Shown here piece by piece: positions 48,958 through 57,618 of a stretch of DNA of 64,000 nt. The notes below the pieces were generated by a model, which had not been told where the DNA came from, did no database searches, and saw only the letters and a program-made list of their open reading frames with translations. Origin of the DNA: Azospirillaceae bacterium (GTDB lineage Bacteria; Pseudomonadota; Alphaproteobacteria; Azospirillales; Azospirillaceae); assembly GCA_028283825.1 (NCBI GenBank), contig JAPWJW010000004.1, positions 314,292-378,291 on the forward strand. The letters are read 5' to 3'. Position numbers and translations under genes: made by a program. The first letter of the stretch is position 1; every line of letters starts with the position of its first letter.

Positions 48958-49758
48958 ATGGACAGAGGCATTCCCATCCGGGCGATCAGCCGGGCCATCG
49001 TTGTTCTACAGGCGATCAACCGTCACCATTCCCTGACGTTGATGGAGATCGCGACCGAGACCAAGCTGCCCTACCCCACGGTATGCCGCATCGTCCAGAC
49101 CCTGCTGTACGAATATCTGATCGAACAGGAACCGGCGCAGAAGAAGTACCGGGTGACCGCCCTGGTGAAGACCCTGAGCGTCGGCTACCAGGACGACGAC
49201 ATGCTGGTGACCGTCGCCCACCCTCTGCTGATCGAGCTGTGCCGCAAGGTCAGCTGGCCGGTGTCCATCGCCACGCGGGTGGGCAATTCCATGGTGCTGC
49301 GCGACACGACGCACGCCATGACCTCGCTGACCTTTTCCGTCTACCATCCCGGTTTCAAGCTGCCGCTGCTGGAGTCCGCCTCGGGCAAGGCCTACGCCGC
49401 CTTCTGCGCGGAGGATGAGCGCCAAAGCATCCTGAAGGGCATGCAGCGCCTGGACAGCATGGAGGACCGCTACGGCAGCGTCATGCTGAACAACGCCGCC
49501 CTGCTGGATGACATCCGCCGCCAAGGTTACGCCACACAGTCGCGCAACCAGTACACCGCCAACCCCGGCAAGACCTCCAGCCTGGCGGTGCCGGTGCTGT
49601 ACCAGAACCGGGCCATCGCCTCATTGACCATGAGTTTCTTCGCCAACGCCCTGACGCTGGAGGGTGCCGCCGCCAAGTACCTGGGCGATTTGCAGGCGGC
49701 GGCGGCCGAGATCGGCCAGGGCTTCACCGCCGCCATCCAGGGTGGCCTGGCGGCCTGA
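48958..49758 (+). CDS. IclR-family transcriptional regulator
   Basis: This 266-residue regulator has an N-terminal winged HTH (RAIVVLQAINRHHSLTLMEI, YPTVCRIVQTLLYE) and an effector domain with LPLLESASGKAYAAF, QYTANPGKTSSLAVPVL and the ALTMSF-like core of the family. IclR proteins usually control aromatic or carboxylate catabolism. The divergent flavoprotein-methyltransferase unit is the obvious target. Confidence 0.92.
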   Translation: MDRGIPIRAISRAIVVLQAINRHHSLTLMEIATETKLPYPTVCRIVQTLLYEYLIEQEPAQKKYRVTALVKTLSVGYQDDDMLVTVAHPLLIELCRKVSWPVSIATRVGNSMVLRDTTHAMTSLTFSVYHPGFKLPLLESASGKAYAAFCAEDERQSILKGMQRLDSMEDRYGSVMLNNAALLDDIRRQGYATQSRNQYTANPGKTSSLAVPVLYQNRAIASLTMSFFANALTLEGAAAKYLGDLQAAAAEIGQGFTAAIQGGLAA

Positions 49759-49845
49759 CACCACATCGCTGGCCGCGACGGTGAATATTCGCAACCGGTC
49801 TTCCCGAATTCCCCGTGCAAGCGAAGGGAATCGGGAAGATGATTT

Positions 49846-50691
49846 ATGCAATTATACTTCTTTTGCCATCACAAAGCGGGAACGGAATTAATCGCCAGAA
49901 TTCTTGACCGTTTTGCCTTTATATTCGGTTGGAATAATGGATCCATTCTTGGACTGGCACGGGATGTCGACCTCACCAAGACGGCGGTGCTTTTCGCACA
50001 TACCCTGATCGGTTTCGACCTTGGGGCCCGTCCGCACCGGGGCGTGCGCCTGGTCCGCGACCCGCGCGACATCTGGCTTTCCGGTTACCTGTACCATCGC
50101 CGCTGTGACGAGGCCTGGTGCACCAACACTGATTTCAGCCGGCAGGCCCCCATCCGCTTCCCCCAGGTGCCCCATTCGCGCCAGCACTGCGCGGAGGATT
50201 GGAAGCGGTCCTACCTGGCGGGGCTGGGCGGGCGGTCTTACCAGCAGAACCTCATGGCCTTGGACCGGGACGCCGGCCTGGCGTTCGAACTGGATCGCTA
50301 TACCGGCTGGACCCTGGAGGCCATGGCCGCCTGGCGGCCCGATCCCGACACCATCGACGTGCGGATGGAGGATTTCATGGCCGACTTCGACGGCACCCTC
50401 ACCCGCATCGTGCGCCATTGCGGCATGGAGGAGGCGATGATCCCCGCGGCATTGGCCGTGGCCACGTCCGGCGCGGTGGCGCCGTCACTGGACATGAACC
50501 GCATGTCGGACGCCCAGGTGGCGTCCGATCCCCACATCCATTCCCGATCCATCACCAAATGGCCGGACCTGCTGAGCCCGGCCCAAATGGCGATGGTGGA
50601 GGACCGCCACGGCGCCCTGATCCAGGCGCTGGGTTATCCCGTCGGCTCACACCCTCAGCGCTGCGCCGGCGGCGGCAGGGCGCGCAGGTAG
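49846..50691 (+). CDS. Sulfotransferase-family protein
   Basis: This 281-residue protein has the sulfate-donor loop CHHKAGTELIARIL at the N terminus and the 3'-phosphate motif GVRLVRDPRDIWLSGYLYH. MEDFMADFDGTLTRIVRHCG and SITKWPDLLSPAQMAMVED at the C terminus also fit the fold. It transfers sulfate from PAPS to an unknown acceptor. The upstream 100 bases are AT-rich. The 3' end overlaps the convergent cysteine hydrolase gene by 37 bases. It resembles in type the broken gene at 9187. Confidence 0.8.
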   Translation: MQLYFFCHHKAGTELIARILDRFAFIFGWNNGSILGLARDVDLTKTAVLFAHTLIGFDLGARPHRGVRLVRDPRDIWLSGYLYHRRCDEAWCTNTDFSRQAPIRFPQVPHSRQHCAEDWKRSYLAGLGGRSYQQNLMALDRDAGLAFELDRYTGWTLEAMAAWRPDPDTIDVRMEDFMADFDGTLTRIVRHCGMEEAMIPAALAVATSGAVAPSLDMNRMSDAQVASDPHIHSRSITKWPDLLSPAQMAMVEDRHGALIQALGYPVGSHPQRCAGGGRARR

Positions 50692-51296
50692 GCGACCACC
50701 TCATCCTCGGGCAGGACGTCGGCGTACTTGGCGTTCATGTCGAACAGGTTGGCGCGGTGCGGATCAGGGTGGCGGTCGCCGCAGGCCTCGGCCGCGACGA
50801 TGGTGCGGAAACCGTGGGAGCACGCGTCGATGCAGGAGGCGCGCACGCAGCCGCTGGTGGTCAGGCCCGTCAGGATGACGGTGTCGATGCCGGCCGCGGT
50901 GAAGGTGGAGGCCAGGCTGGTCCCGAAAAAGGCGCTGGGATACTGCTTGGACAGGATGATCTCATCCTCCTGCGGCTCCAGCCCCTGGGGCCAGGCGCCA
51001 TAGGGGCTGCCGGGCAGGAAATGGCGCAGCGGCAGCGCCTTCTGGAAGAAGCGGCCGCCGTCCAGGCCGCCCGCCTGATAGGTGACACGGGTCAGGATGA
51101 CGGGCACACCCGCCGCCCGCGCCGCCTCACGGATGCGCAGGGCGGAAGCCAGGGCATCGTCCACGCCGGCGTACAGGTCGCATTCCGGGGAGAAATAGGC
51201 CTGGACGAAATCCACCAGCACCAGGGCCGGTTTGCGGCCGAAACCGATGCGGCCGTTGTAGACGGACTGGTAGTTGCTTTCCAACGTGGTGCTCAT
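50655..51296 (-). CDS. Cysteine hydrolase, isochorismatase/N-carbamoylsarcosine amidase family (copy 2)
   Basis: This 213-residue protein has the triad Asp29 (LVLVDFVQAYF), Lys117 (LSKQYPSAFF) and Cys150 (TTSGCVRASCIDACSHGF). It is similar in layout to the copy at 40336-41031, including the C-terminal ANLFDMNAKYADVLPEDEV. It is divergent from an alpha/beta hydrolase gene; the 177-bp gap holds both promoters. An amide or N-carbamoyl substrate is likely. Confidence 0.9.
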   Translation of the reverse strand: MSTTLESNYQSVYNGRIGFGRKPALVLVDFVQAYFSPECDLYAGVDDALASALRIREAARAAGVPVILTRVTYQAGGLDGGRFFQKALPLRHFLPGSPYGAWPQGLEPQEDEIILSKQYPSAFFGTSLASTFTAAGIDTVILTGLTTSGCVRASCIDACSHGFRTIVAAEACGDRHPDPHRANLFDMNAKYADVLPEDEVVAYLRALPPPAQR

Positions 51297-51473
51297 GGGT
51301 GCCCGATCCCGCGTTTGCGATCCAAAGGGAGGCCACCATCCCCCTGAAGCGGCCTGGGACGGTAGTACCGCCCCACCCTCTATCCGCCTGACGGCCAAGT
51401 CGCCAAGCCATGCTGGTCCACACAAGTCACGCGGGCAATCGTGAACCCGGTAAAACAACGGCCTGCGGGGAGC

Positions 51474-52328
51474 ATGAGGGGCATGGGGGACACGGTAGGG
51501 GGCAGCACCTTGGGCGCGGACACACGGTCGGACACCATCAGCCGGACCTTCGTCGAGACGCCGTCGGGCCAGATCCATGTGCGGGAAACGGGGCCGCGCG
51601 ACGGCGACGCCGTCCCCCTGTTGTGCCTGCACCAGAGCCCCGCCTCCAGCCTGACCTTCGCGCCCATCCTGCCGCATCTGGCGCAGGGAAAGCGCCGGGT
51701 GCTGGCGCTGGACACGCCGGGTTTCGGTGAGTCCTTCCGGCCGGCGCACAAGCCCGGCATCGTCGATTACACCCAGTGGATCGCCGACGTGCCCGACACG
51801 CTGGGCCTGCCGCGGGTGGATCTGCTGGGCTATTTCACCGGTGCCGCCATCGCCGCCGAACTGGCCCTGCTGTACCCCGACCTGGTGCGCCGCGTGGTGA
51901 TGGTGGGCCCGCCGTGGTTCAGCGAGGAACAGCGGCAGAAGGCGCGCGAAAACGCCTGGCCCGGCCGGCCCCGCCCCGACGGCGGCCACCTGATGAAGGA
52001 ATGGGACCGGGTGATGACCCGCTATCCCGACACCCTGCCGCTGGACATCAAGGCCGACCTGTTCCAGGAATTCTTCCGCGGTGGCGCCAACGCCATCTGG
52101 GGGGAGGAGGCGGTGGCCGAATACGATTTGAGCCAGCGCCTGGGCGGCGTCACCCAGCCCGTGCTGGTGATGCAGCCCGACGCCTTCCATGGCGATGGCG
52201 AGGCCGCCCATCGCGCCCTGCCCGACAGCCGTTACCTGCGGCTGGAGGGCGTGCCGCCCCTGGGCCTGTTCCACCTGAACACGATGGAGATCGCCACGGC
52301 GGTGACTGCCTTCCTGGACCAGCCGTGA
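51474..52328 (+). CDS. Alpha/beta hydrolase-fold protein lacking the Ser nucleophile
   Basis: This ~284-residue alpha/beta hydrolase has the oxyanion strand PLLCLHQSPASSLTF and the elbow region DLLGYFTGAAIAAELALLYP. The nucleophile position (GxNxG) is Phe121 instead of Ser. The later acid/base region (MQPDAFHGDGE, GLFHLNTMEIA) is retained. It may be a non-hydrolytic member (lyase or isomerase) or use another residue. The start is uncertain: GTG 51441, ATG 51474 and ATG 51483 are in frame and none has an ideal site. Its stop overlaps the next hydrolase gene (GTGA). Confidence 0.8.
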   Translation: MRGMGDTVGGSTLGADTRSDTISRTFVETPSGQIHVRETGPRDGDAVPLLCLHQSPASSLTFAPILPHLAQGKRRVLALDTPGFGESFRPAHKPGIVDYTQWIADVPDTLGLPRVDLLGYFTGAAIAAELALLYPDLVRRVVMVGPPWFSEEQRQKARENAWPGRPRPDGGHLMKEWDRVMTRYPDTLPLDIKADLFQEFFRGGANAIWGEEAVAEYDLSQRLGGVTQPVLVMQPDAFHGDGEAAHRALPDSRYLRLEGVPPLGLFHLNTMEIATAVTAFLDQP

Positions 52329-53086
52329 ACCAGGGCACGGCCGGCAAGCGTCCCTTCGTCCTGGTCCATGGCGCCTATCACGGCGGCTGGTGCTGGTCGC
52401 CGGTGGCCGAGCGCCTGCGGGCGGCGGGGCATGCGGTGCACACCCCCACCCTGATCGGCCTGGGCAACCGCGCCCATCTGGGCCACCCTGGCATCGGGCT
52501 GGAGGACCACATCCTGGATGTGGTCGGCCTGGTGCGGCGCCTGGGCCTGAACGATTTGGTGCTGGTGGGCCACAGCTATGCCGGCATGGTGATCGAGGGG
52601 GCGTGCGACCGGCTGCGCGACGCGGTGGCCCATGCCGTCTTCCTGGACGGCGCCATCCCGGCGGATGGGGAAAGCGCCTTTCCGGCCCTAGACGCGGCCA
52701 CCCTGGAACAGCGCTTCGGCCCCTATGTCGACGGCTATCTGGTGCCGGTGCCGCGCGATGTCGCCCGCCTGGGCATCCCGGCGGCGAATGTCGAACTGAC
52801 GGAACTGGTGCGCCGCCAGCTGACGCCCCACCCCATGCGGGCCTGGACCGACCGGCTGCGCCTGCGCCACGGCGGCTCATCCGGCCTGACGCGCAGTTAT
52901 GTCTACTGCACCGTCAAGGGGCCCGACCAGAAGCCCAACGCCCGCGTTGCCATCGTGCGCGACGACCCGGCCTGGGGTTATCACGAACTGGCCTGCGGGC
53001 ATGACGCCATGCTGGCCGCCCCCGACCTGACCACCGCCCTGCTGTTGCGGCTGGTGGCGCAGGACGCGCCGGAGAAGGGCCTATGA
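52325..53086 (+). CDS. Alpha/beta hydrolase (esterase/hydroxynitrile-lyase-like)
   Basis: This 253-residue protein starts at GTG 52325. It has FVLVHGAYHGGWCWSPVAERL, the elbow VGHSYAGMVIEG with Ser, and the C-terminal catalytic His in CGHDAMLAAPD. The layout resembles salicylate esterase/MES and EstC-type proteins. It is translationally coupled on both sides in a three-hydrolase operon. Confidence 0.85.
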   Translation: MNQGTAGKRPFVLVHGAYHGGWCWSPVAERLRAAGHAVHTPTLIGLGNRAHLGHPGIGLEDHILDVVGLVRRLGLNDLVLVGHSYAGMVIEGACDRLRDAVAHAVFLDGAIPADGESAFPALDAATLEQRFGPYVDGYLVPVPRDVARLGIPAANVELTELVRRQLTPHPMRAWTDRLRLRHGGSSGLTRSYVYCTVKGPDQKPNARVAIVRDDPAWGYHELACGHDAMLAAPDLTTALLLRLVAQDAPEKGL

Positions 53087-54039
53087 TGCGCCTGCTGGTC
53101 CTGCTGCTGCTGATCCTGCTGCCGGCGCTGGCCATGGCACAGGAGCTGGCATCCACCACCGTCACCTTGGCCACCGGCACGGCCCGGGGCGACATCGTGA
53201 TGCGGGTGACGGCGCCGCCGGGAACAGGACCCCTGCCCCTGGTGCTGTTCTCCCACGGCAACTTCTATTCCAAGGACGACTACCAGCCGCTGGTGGCGGC
53301 CTGGGCCAAGGCCGGCTTCGCCGTCATCCAGCCCACGCACCTGGACGCCCGCGTGCTGGCCCTGCCGGCGGACGACCCGCGCAAGCCCGGCATCTGGCGG
53401 TCGCGGCGCGACGACCTGGTCTATGTGCTGGACCACCTGGACCAGGTGACGGCGCAAGCGCCGGCCCTGCGTGGCCGCGTCACGGCATCCCGCGTGCTGG
53501 TGGCCGGCCATTCCTATGGCGGGCACACGGTGGAGATGCTGCTGGGCGCCCGGGTGCGCGATCCCGAAACCAAGGCCTGGCTGGACCTGTCGGACGCCCG
53601 CGTGGCCGGGGGCGTCCTGCTGGCCCCACCGGGTCCCTGGGCCGACCTGGCACCGAACTGGAAACCGCTGGGCGTGTACCTGGACGTGAACTGGAGCGCG
53701 ATGCGCCGCCCCGCCCTGGTGGTGGTGGGCGAGTTGGACCACGGCCCCATGAGCCCGCGCGACTGGTCGTGGCGGGGGGAGGCCTACAGCCAGAGCCCAG
53801 TGGGCCTGCCCGACGGCGCCCACTGCCTGTTGCTGCTGCACGATGTCGGGCATTTCCTGGGCGGCATCGGCGGCCCCAACGCCACGGAAGCCGGCACCAA
53901 CCCGGCCGCCGTCACCCTGGTGGCCACGGCCACCGCCGACTATCTGCGCACCCTGGCCGCCCCCAGCGACCCCGCCTGGCCGCGCGCGCTGGCACGTTTG
54001 CGCGACCTGCCCCTGGTGGCTCGGGCGGAGTGCCGGTGA
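53083..54039 (+). CDS. Secreted chlorophyllase/PAF-acetylhydrolase-like alpha/beta hydrolase
   Basis: This 318-residue protein has a signal peptide (LLVLLLLILLPALAMA-QE), LPLVLFSHGNFYSKDDYQPL, the elbow VAGHSYGGHTVEMLLGA, an acid in VVGELDHGPM and His in LLHDVGHFLGG. It acts in the periplasm or outside on an ester. The ATG overlaps the upstream stop. It ends one base before the convergent VapC stop. Confidence 0.85.
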   Translation: MMRLLVLLLLILLPALAMAQELASTTVTLATGTARGDIVMRVTAPPGTGPLPLVLFSHGNFYSKDDYQPLVAAWAKAGFAVIQPTHLDARVLALPADDPRKPGIWRSRRDDLVYVLDHLDQVTAQAPALRGRVTASRVLVAGHSYGGHTVEMLLGARVRDPETKAWLDLSDARVAGGVLLAPPGPWADLAPNWKPLGVYLDVNWSAMRRPALVVVGELDHGPMSPRDWSWRGEAYSQSPVGLPDGAHCLLLLHDVGHFLGGIGGPNATEAGTNPAAVTLVATATADYLRTLAAPSDPAWPRALARLRDLPLVARAECR

Positions 54040-54417
54040 TTATCCGATAGTCGGAACCGCATACCGGCGAACCTGGGGATCAATGCTCACCAGGGTCATG
54101 CCTTCATGTTGCGCTTGGGCAATCAACAGCCGATCGAAGGGGTCATGATGGAGCGGCGGAAGGGCACCGGCGCGCATGGTATGCGCGACCTGAATTGCCA
54201 AAGGTTCAAAACCCGCTTCCTCCAGCATTGCCTCAATCCGGTCCACCGGAAAAGCCAACTTACCCAGCGCCTGCTTGATCGCGATCTCCCATGTCGTGGC
54301 GGCGCTCACGAAAACGTCAGCGTCGAGGCGGATGATCGCGTCCCGCGCTGGCATGGGCAGTGCCGGATCGCCCGACATCCACCACAGGACGATATGGGTA
54401 TCAAGAAGCAGCCTCAC
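54040..54417 (-). CDS. vapC: VapC-type PIN-domain toxin
   Basis: This 125-residue PIN ribonuclease has the acidic residues in LLLDTHIVLWW, SAATTWEIAIKQ, HHDPFDRLLIAQAQHEG and VSIDPQVRRY. The start overlaps the antitoxin stop (ATGA). It is the closest kind of neighbour to Phd-type antitoxins. Confidence 0.92.
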   Translation of the reverse strand: MRLLLDTHIVLWWMSGDPALPMPARDAIIRLDADVFVSAATTWEIAIKQALGKLAFPVDRIEAMLEEAGFEPLAIQVAHTMRAGALPPLHHDPFDRLLIAQAQHEGMTLVSIDPQVRRYAVPTIG

Positions 54418-54659
54418 GTGCCGTCGCCCAGAAACGCTTTGGCAATTTCTTCCGGCAAGGGCGCGTCAAAATCCGGCCCGATGTGAATCTGGCCCTTGAA
54501 CTGTCCCGGCTGTCGAAGTTTGGGCCGTGCCGCCAATGGCACCAAACGCGCCAATGGGCGGCCGGCCTTCGCTATGACAATCTCCTCACCTGCCGCCGCA
54601 CGCTCAACCAACTGCGACAGGTTGGTTTTCGCTTCATACAGGTTGATGGGTTGGGACAT
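54414..54659 (-). CDS. Phd/YefM-family antitoxin
   Basis: This 81-residue antitoxin has the Phd DNA-binding fold (INLYEAKTNLSQLVERAAAG, EEIVIAKAGRPLARLVPL) and a flexible C-terminal toxin-binding tail. AGGAGGGCCCGCC precedes the ATG, and a perfect palindrome lies immediately upstream. Confidence 0.92.
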   Translation of the reverse strand: MSQPINLYEAKTNLSQLVERAAAGEEIVIAKAGRPLARLVPLAARPKLRQPGQFKGQIHIGPDFDAPLPEEIAKAFLGDGT

Positions 54660-54671
54660 GGCGGGCCCTCC

Positions 54672-54687
54672 TGACCAATATTGGTCA
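54672..54687 (-). promoter_or_regulatory. Palindromic operator of the Phd/VapC pair
   Basis: TGACCAATATTGGTCA is a perfect 16-bp palindrome that ends 12 bases upstream of the antitoxin ATG, abutting the ribosome binding site. It is a likely autorepression site. Confidence 0.7.
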
Positions 54688-54711
54688 AGGATACCACCAA
54701 TCCGCTTTTGA

Positions 54712-55659
54712 TCAAGCAGTGAGGAACGCCCGCAGCATCGCCGCCGTCTCCGCCGGTTTTTCCTGGTGCAGAAAGGACCCGGCGTCGGCCATGTGATCGA
54801 TGGTGACGTTGGGGATGAGGCGGCGGCCCACCTCCTCATACTTGGTGTAGAAGCCCCGGTCGCCATAGACCAGCAGGGTCGGCGCCTGGATGCGGTGCAG
54901 GTAGCCGGAGATGCCCATGCGGCCCACGCCGCGTTCCGTGGGGCGCACCCAGGCGCCGGCGCGGGCGCGGCTGAGGGCCTGTTCCGCCTCCACCCTCGGG
55001 TCGAAGGAGGCGAAGCGGGCGGTCTGCGCCGCCGTGCGCGGCAGGGGCACGCCGTTGGCGTCGAACTGGTCGCGCACCGCCGCGTCCTGCTTGGCCAGTT
55101 CCTCACGGCTGTAGCGGTCCGCGAGGCTGACGCTGACCAGCGCCAGGCGCTTCACCGCGTCCGGCCACAGGGCCGCCATGGCGATGGCGATGCAGCCGCC
55201 CAGGGAATTGCCGGCGACGTTGAACCGCTCCACCCCCAGTTCGTCCAGTGCCGCCATGATCATGGCGGCACTCTCCAGCGTGCTCTGCAGATAGGGCGGC
55301 GATCCCGCCATGACGGAGCCGCCATGGCCGGGCGGATCGATGATCAGGATGCGGAAACGGTCGGCCAAAGCCAGGGCCACCTGGCGCCAGTCCGCGGCCC
55401 AGCCGCCCACCTTGGGCATCAGCACCAGGGGTTCGCCATCCGCCGGGCCCAGCGCCACATAGTGGATACGGCCGCCGGCGCGGACCACGTCGCCTTCCGT
55501 GATGCCGGGCGCCTGCGTCCAGGACAGCACCCCGGCTTCCGTCAGGGGGCTTTCAGCGGTTTGCGTCATCGTGGTTTCCCCGGCATTGGCATTCATGGGG
55601 GCCCCTGCGGTCATGAAGGCGCCCCCCGTGATCAGCAGGCTGCGGCGGTCGAGACTCAT
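54712..55659 (-). CDS. Exported alpha/beta hydrolase
   Basis: This 315-residue protein has a twin-arginine-like signal (MSLDRRSLLITGGAFMTAGA), PLVLMPKVGGWAADWRQVAL, ILIIDPPGHGGS, the elbow VAGNSLGGCIAIAMA and a late catalytic acid/His (LLVYGDRGFY, MADAGSFLHQE). Start 55659 is chosen for the signal peptide; an in-frame start at 55761 would overlap alkC. Substrate unknown. Confidence 0.83.
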   Translation of the reverse strand: MSLDRRSLLITGGAFMTAGAPMNANAGETTMTQTAESPLTEAGVLSWTQAPGITEGDVVRAGGRIHYVALGPADGEPLVLMPKVGGWAADWRQVALALADRFRILIIDPPGHGGSVMAGSPPYLQSTLESAAMIMAALDELGVERFNVAGNSLGGCIAIAMAALWPDAVKRLALVSVSLADRYSREELAKQDAAVRDQFDANGVPLPRTAAQTARFASFDPRVEAEQALSRARAGAWVRPTERGVGRMGISGYLHRIQAPTLLVYGDRGFYTKYEEVGRRLIPNVTIDHMADAGSFLHQEKPAETAAMLRAFLTA

Positions 55660-55757
55660 GGGTTGCTGGCCCTTTATTGTGGAAAGGCCATTAGGCAACG
55701 ATCCGCATCGACCGGAAAAGGGCGCCAGCCCAACTGTTCGCCAGATGAAAAGGCGCT

Positions 55758-56870
55758 TCAAACCATCAAATCAAAATGGCTTTCCGCCAGGCAGGCGCCG
55801 TTGACCAGCAGTTCCACCCGGTGGCGGCCGGCGTTGTGGGTGCGGGTGGTGAAGTCGCGCACCACCTGGGACAAGGCCAGGCGCGCGGTGGCACCGGCCG
55901 CCAGATCCAGCACCTTCCATTTGAAGACCTTGCGCGAGGTGCTGCCGTTCTTCTTCACGTAGTGCACGGCGTAGTCGACCACCAGGCGCTGGGCCGTGGT
56001 GGCGGTGGAGGCCAGGTCGGCCGAGAGGGCCAGCGTGCCGCCCAGCGCCAGGGCCGTGGGCGCCGCCCGGAAATCCGCCACCCGCGCCTGCGCCGCCTCG
56101 CCGGCACCCATCACCGCCAGGGCGCGGCGGTTGCCCGCCTTGATCAGGGTGCGCAGGGCGTGGCGGGCGATCCAGGCGGTGGCACGGTCCTGCAATGGCC
56201 AGGTGGCCAGCCGGTCCAGCACCCAATCCGGATGGTCCTTGGTGATGTCGTTCAGGTGGTTGGCGACCGACTTGCGGACATACGCGCTGGGGTCCGCCTT
56301 CAGGGCGTCCAGGATGGGCGCCGTGGGTGACGGGTCGGCCACCAGCGCGTCCAGGCGGAAGGACCAGGGCAGGCGCGGCCGGCACCCTTCGCTGGCCAGG
56401 CGGCGGACATGCTCGTCACTGTCGGACGCCCATGTGGTCATCACCGCCAGCGTGCGGTTCAGATCCCGTCGCAGGAAGGGACGGATGGCGAATTCAGACG
56501 AGCCGAAGCGCGTGAAATGGGCCAGCGCTTTCATTGCGATATCGAAACGACCGTCGAAATCCTCCATCGCGCGCAGCATGGCGTACTCCGGCAAGGCCAT
56601 GCTGGCAAAGGCGCTGTCCAGGTGCGGGGCCGCCTGGTACAGCACATCCAGCGCCGCGGTGAAATCATCCGGCAGGGTGGCCACCAGGCTGGATGCCACC
56701 TGCCGCAGGCGCTGCATGATGCTGAGGTCCACCAGGTTGGCGGACGCCAGCGCCAGGAAAGCCGCGCGGTCGAAGGACGGGTAGACCGTCGCCACCTGGG
56801 CCGCAATATGGGCCAGGCGGGCCGGGTTGAAGATTTCCTTCAGGGCGGGGGCGGCGTCGGTCATGGGCAT
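55758..56870 (-). CDS. alkC: DNA alkylation repair protein AlkC with C-terminal Ig-like domain
   Basis: This 370-residue protein has a HEAT-like alkyl-DNA glycosylase domain (residues ~1-250: IFNPARLAHIAAQVATVYP, WASDSDEHVRRLASEG, YVRKSVANHLNDITKDHP with conserved Asp/Trp environment). A C-terminal beta-rich domain (RVADFRAAPTALALGGTLAL, VDYAVHYVKKNGSTSRKVF) follows, as in AlkC variants carrying an Ig-like fold. It excises N3-methyladenine-type lesions. ATG 56864 is an alternative start. It is a single gene, apparently not in an ada operon. Confidence 0.9.
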   Translation of the reverse strand: MPMTDAAPALKEIFNPARLAHIAAQVATVYPSFDRAAFLALASANLVDLSIMQRLRQVASSLVATLPDDFTAALDVLYQAAPHLDSAFASMALPEYAMLRAMEDFDGRFDIAMKALAHFTRFGSSEFAIRPFLRRDLNRTLAVMTTWASDSDEHVRRLASEGCRPRLPWSFRLDALVADPSPTAPILDALKADPSAYVRKSVANHLNDITKDHPDWVLDRLATWPLQDRATAWIARHALRTLIKAGNRRALAVMGAGEAAQARVADFRAAPTALALGGTLALSADLASTATTAQRLVVDYAVHYVKKNGSTSRKVFKWKVLDLAAGATARLALSQVVRDFTTRTHNAGRHRVELLVNGACLAESHFDLMV

Positions 56871-57618
56871 TTGCTTCCGGGAAATGGCCGGCCGATAGGA
56901 ACCCGGGAGCCCTGGGACCGTCCAGCGCCGCCATCACACCCAACGCCGTCGCGATACCGGAACGGCTGGGATTCAGTTTGGTGGAACACGCGCGCGGCCA
57001 TGCCGAAAGGCTAGGTCGGGACGGGGGCGAACGGGTGTTCCGGCTGGGCGGGCCGGACACCTGATTCCGTCACCCGACACATCTTTCCGGTTGCACATCA
57101 CTACATCAACTTAAGTATTGGTGCAACGCAGCAACATCTTACCTGCAAGTAAAGCCGCCGTGCGCCTTCGGCGCAGGGCTGAGACCGCTTTTTCGCATGC
57201 TTCCCAGGCCTCTGAGGGCAAAAAACCTAACCCCCCGCATAGGCGGTTCATTAACCGGGTCTTAACCCCATCGATTGGATTATCATACCTAAGGGCCGGC
57301 CTTACCCAGTCAGCCGCACAGTCTCATGCAGTTATGATAAATTCTGACATTTTCTGGATTACTTGTGATGAGTTCTGCCCGTCGTTGTTGATTTCTTCAT
57401 CCACGACAAAGTCGATGCCAAGAATCCGCTAGGAAAACCGGGCTCGGCCGTGACAAATCTCTATCACTTTCGGGTTCATGCACCGTTGGAGGCGACCGCG
57501 TCGCCTACGGCCTACGGTTGTATGGTCAATCCCCGGTGGATGCATGGGACCTATCCCGATTTCCACTTGGTACTGGTGTGACGCCTGCCCTAAACCTATA
57601 GCGGAAGATGTATCTCTA
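56871..57618. other. Intergenic region between alkC and the exopolysaccharide locus
   Basis: 748 bases without a credible gene. AT-rich stretches (57090-57130 and 57270-57430) probably contain the exopolysaccharide promoter and regulatory sites. An inverted pair TTGCAC (57091-57096) and GTGCAA (57121-57126), 24 bases apart, is noted without assignment. Confidence 0.35.

Noticed and set aside
51341-51400. Possible reverse copy of the 41098/44722 repeat
   Set aside because: Only a short GCGGATAGAGGGTGGGGCGG-like match; too weak to call.
57091-57126. Inverted pair TTGCAC/GTGCAA upstream of the exopolysaccharide locus
   Set aside because: Only six bases per arm with a 24-base gap; not enough to call an operator.
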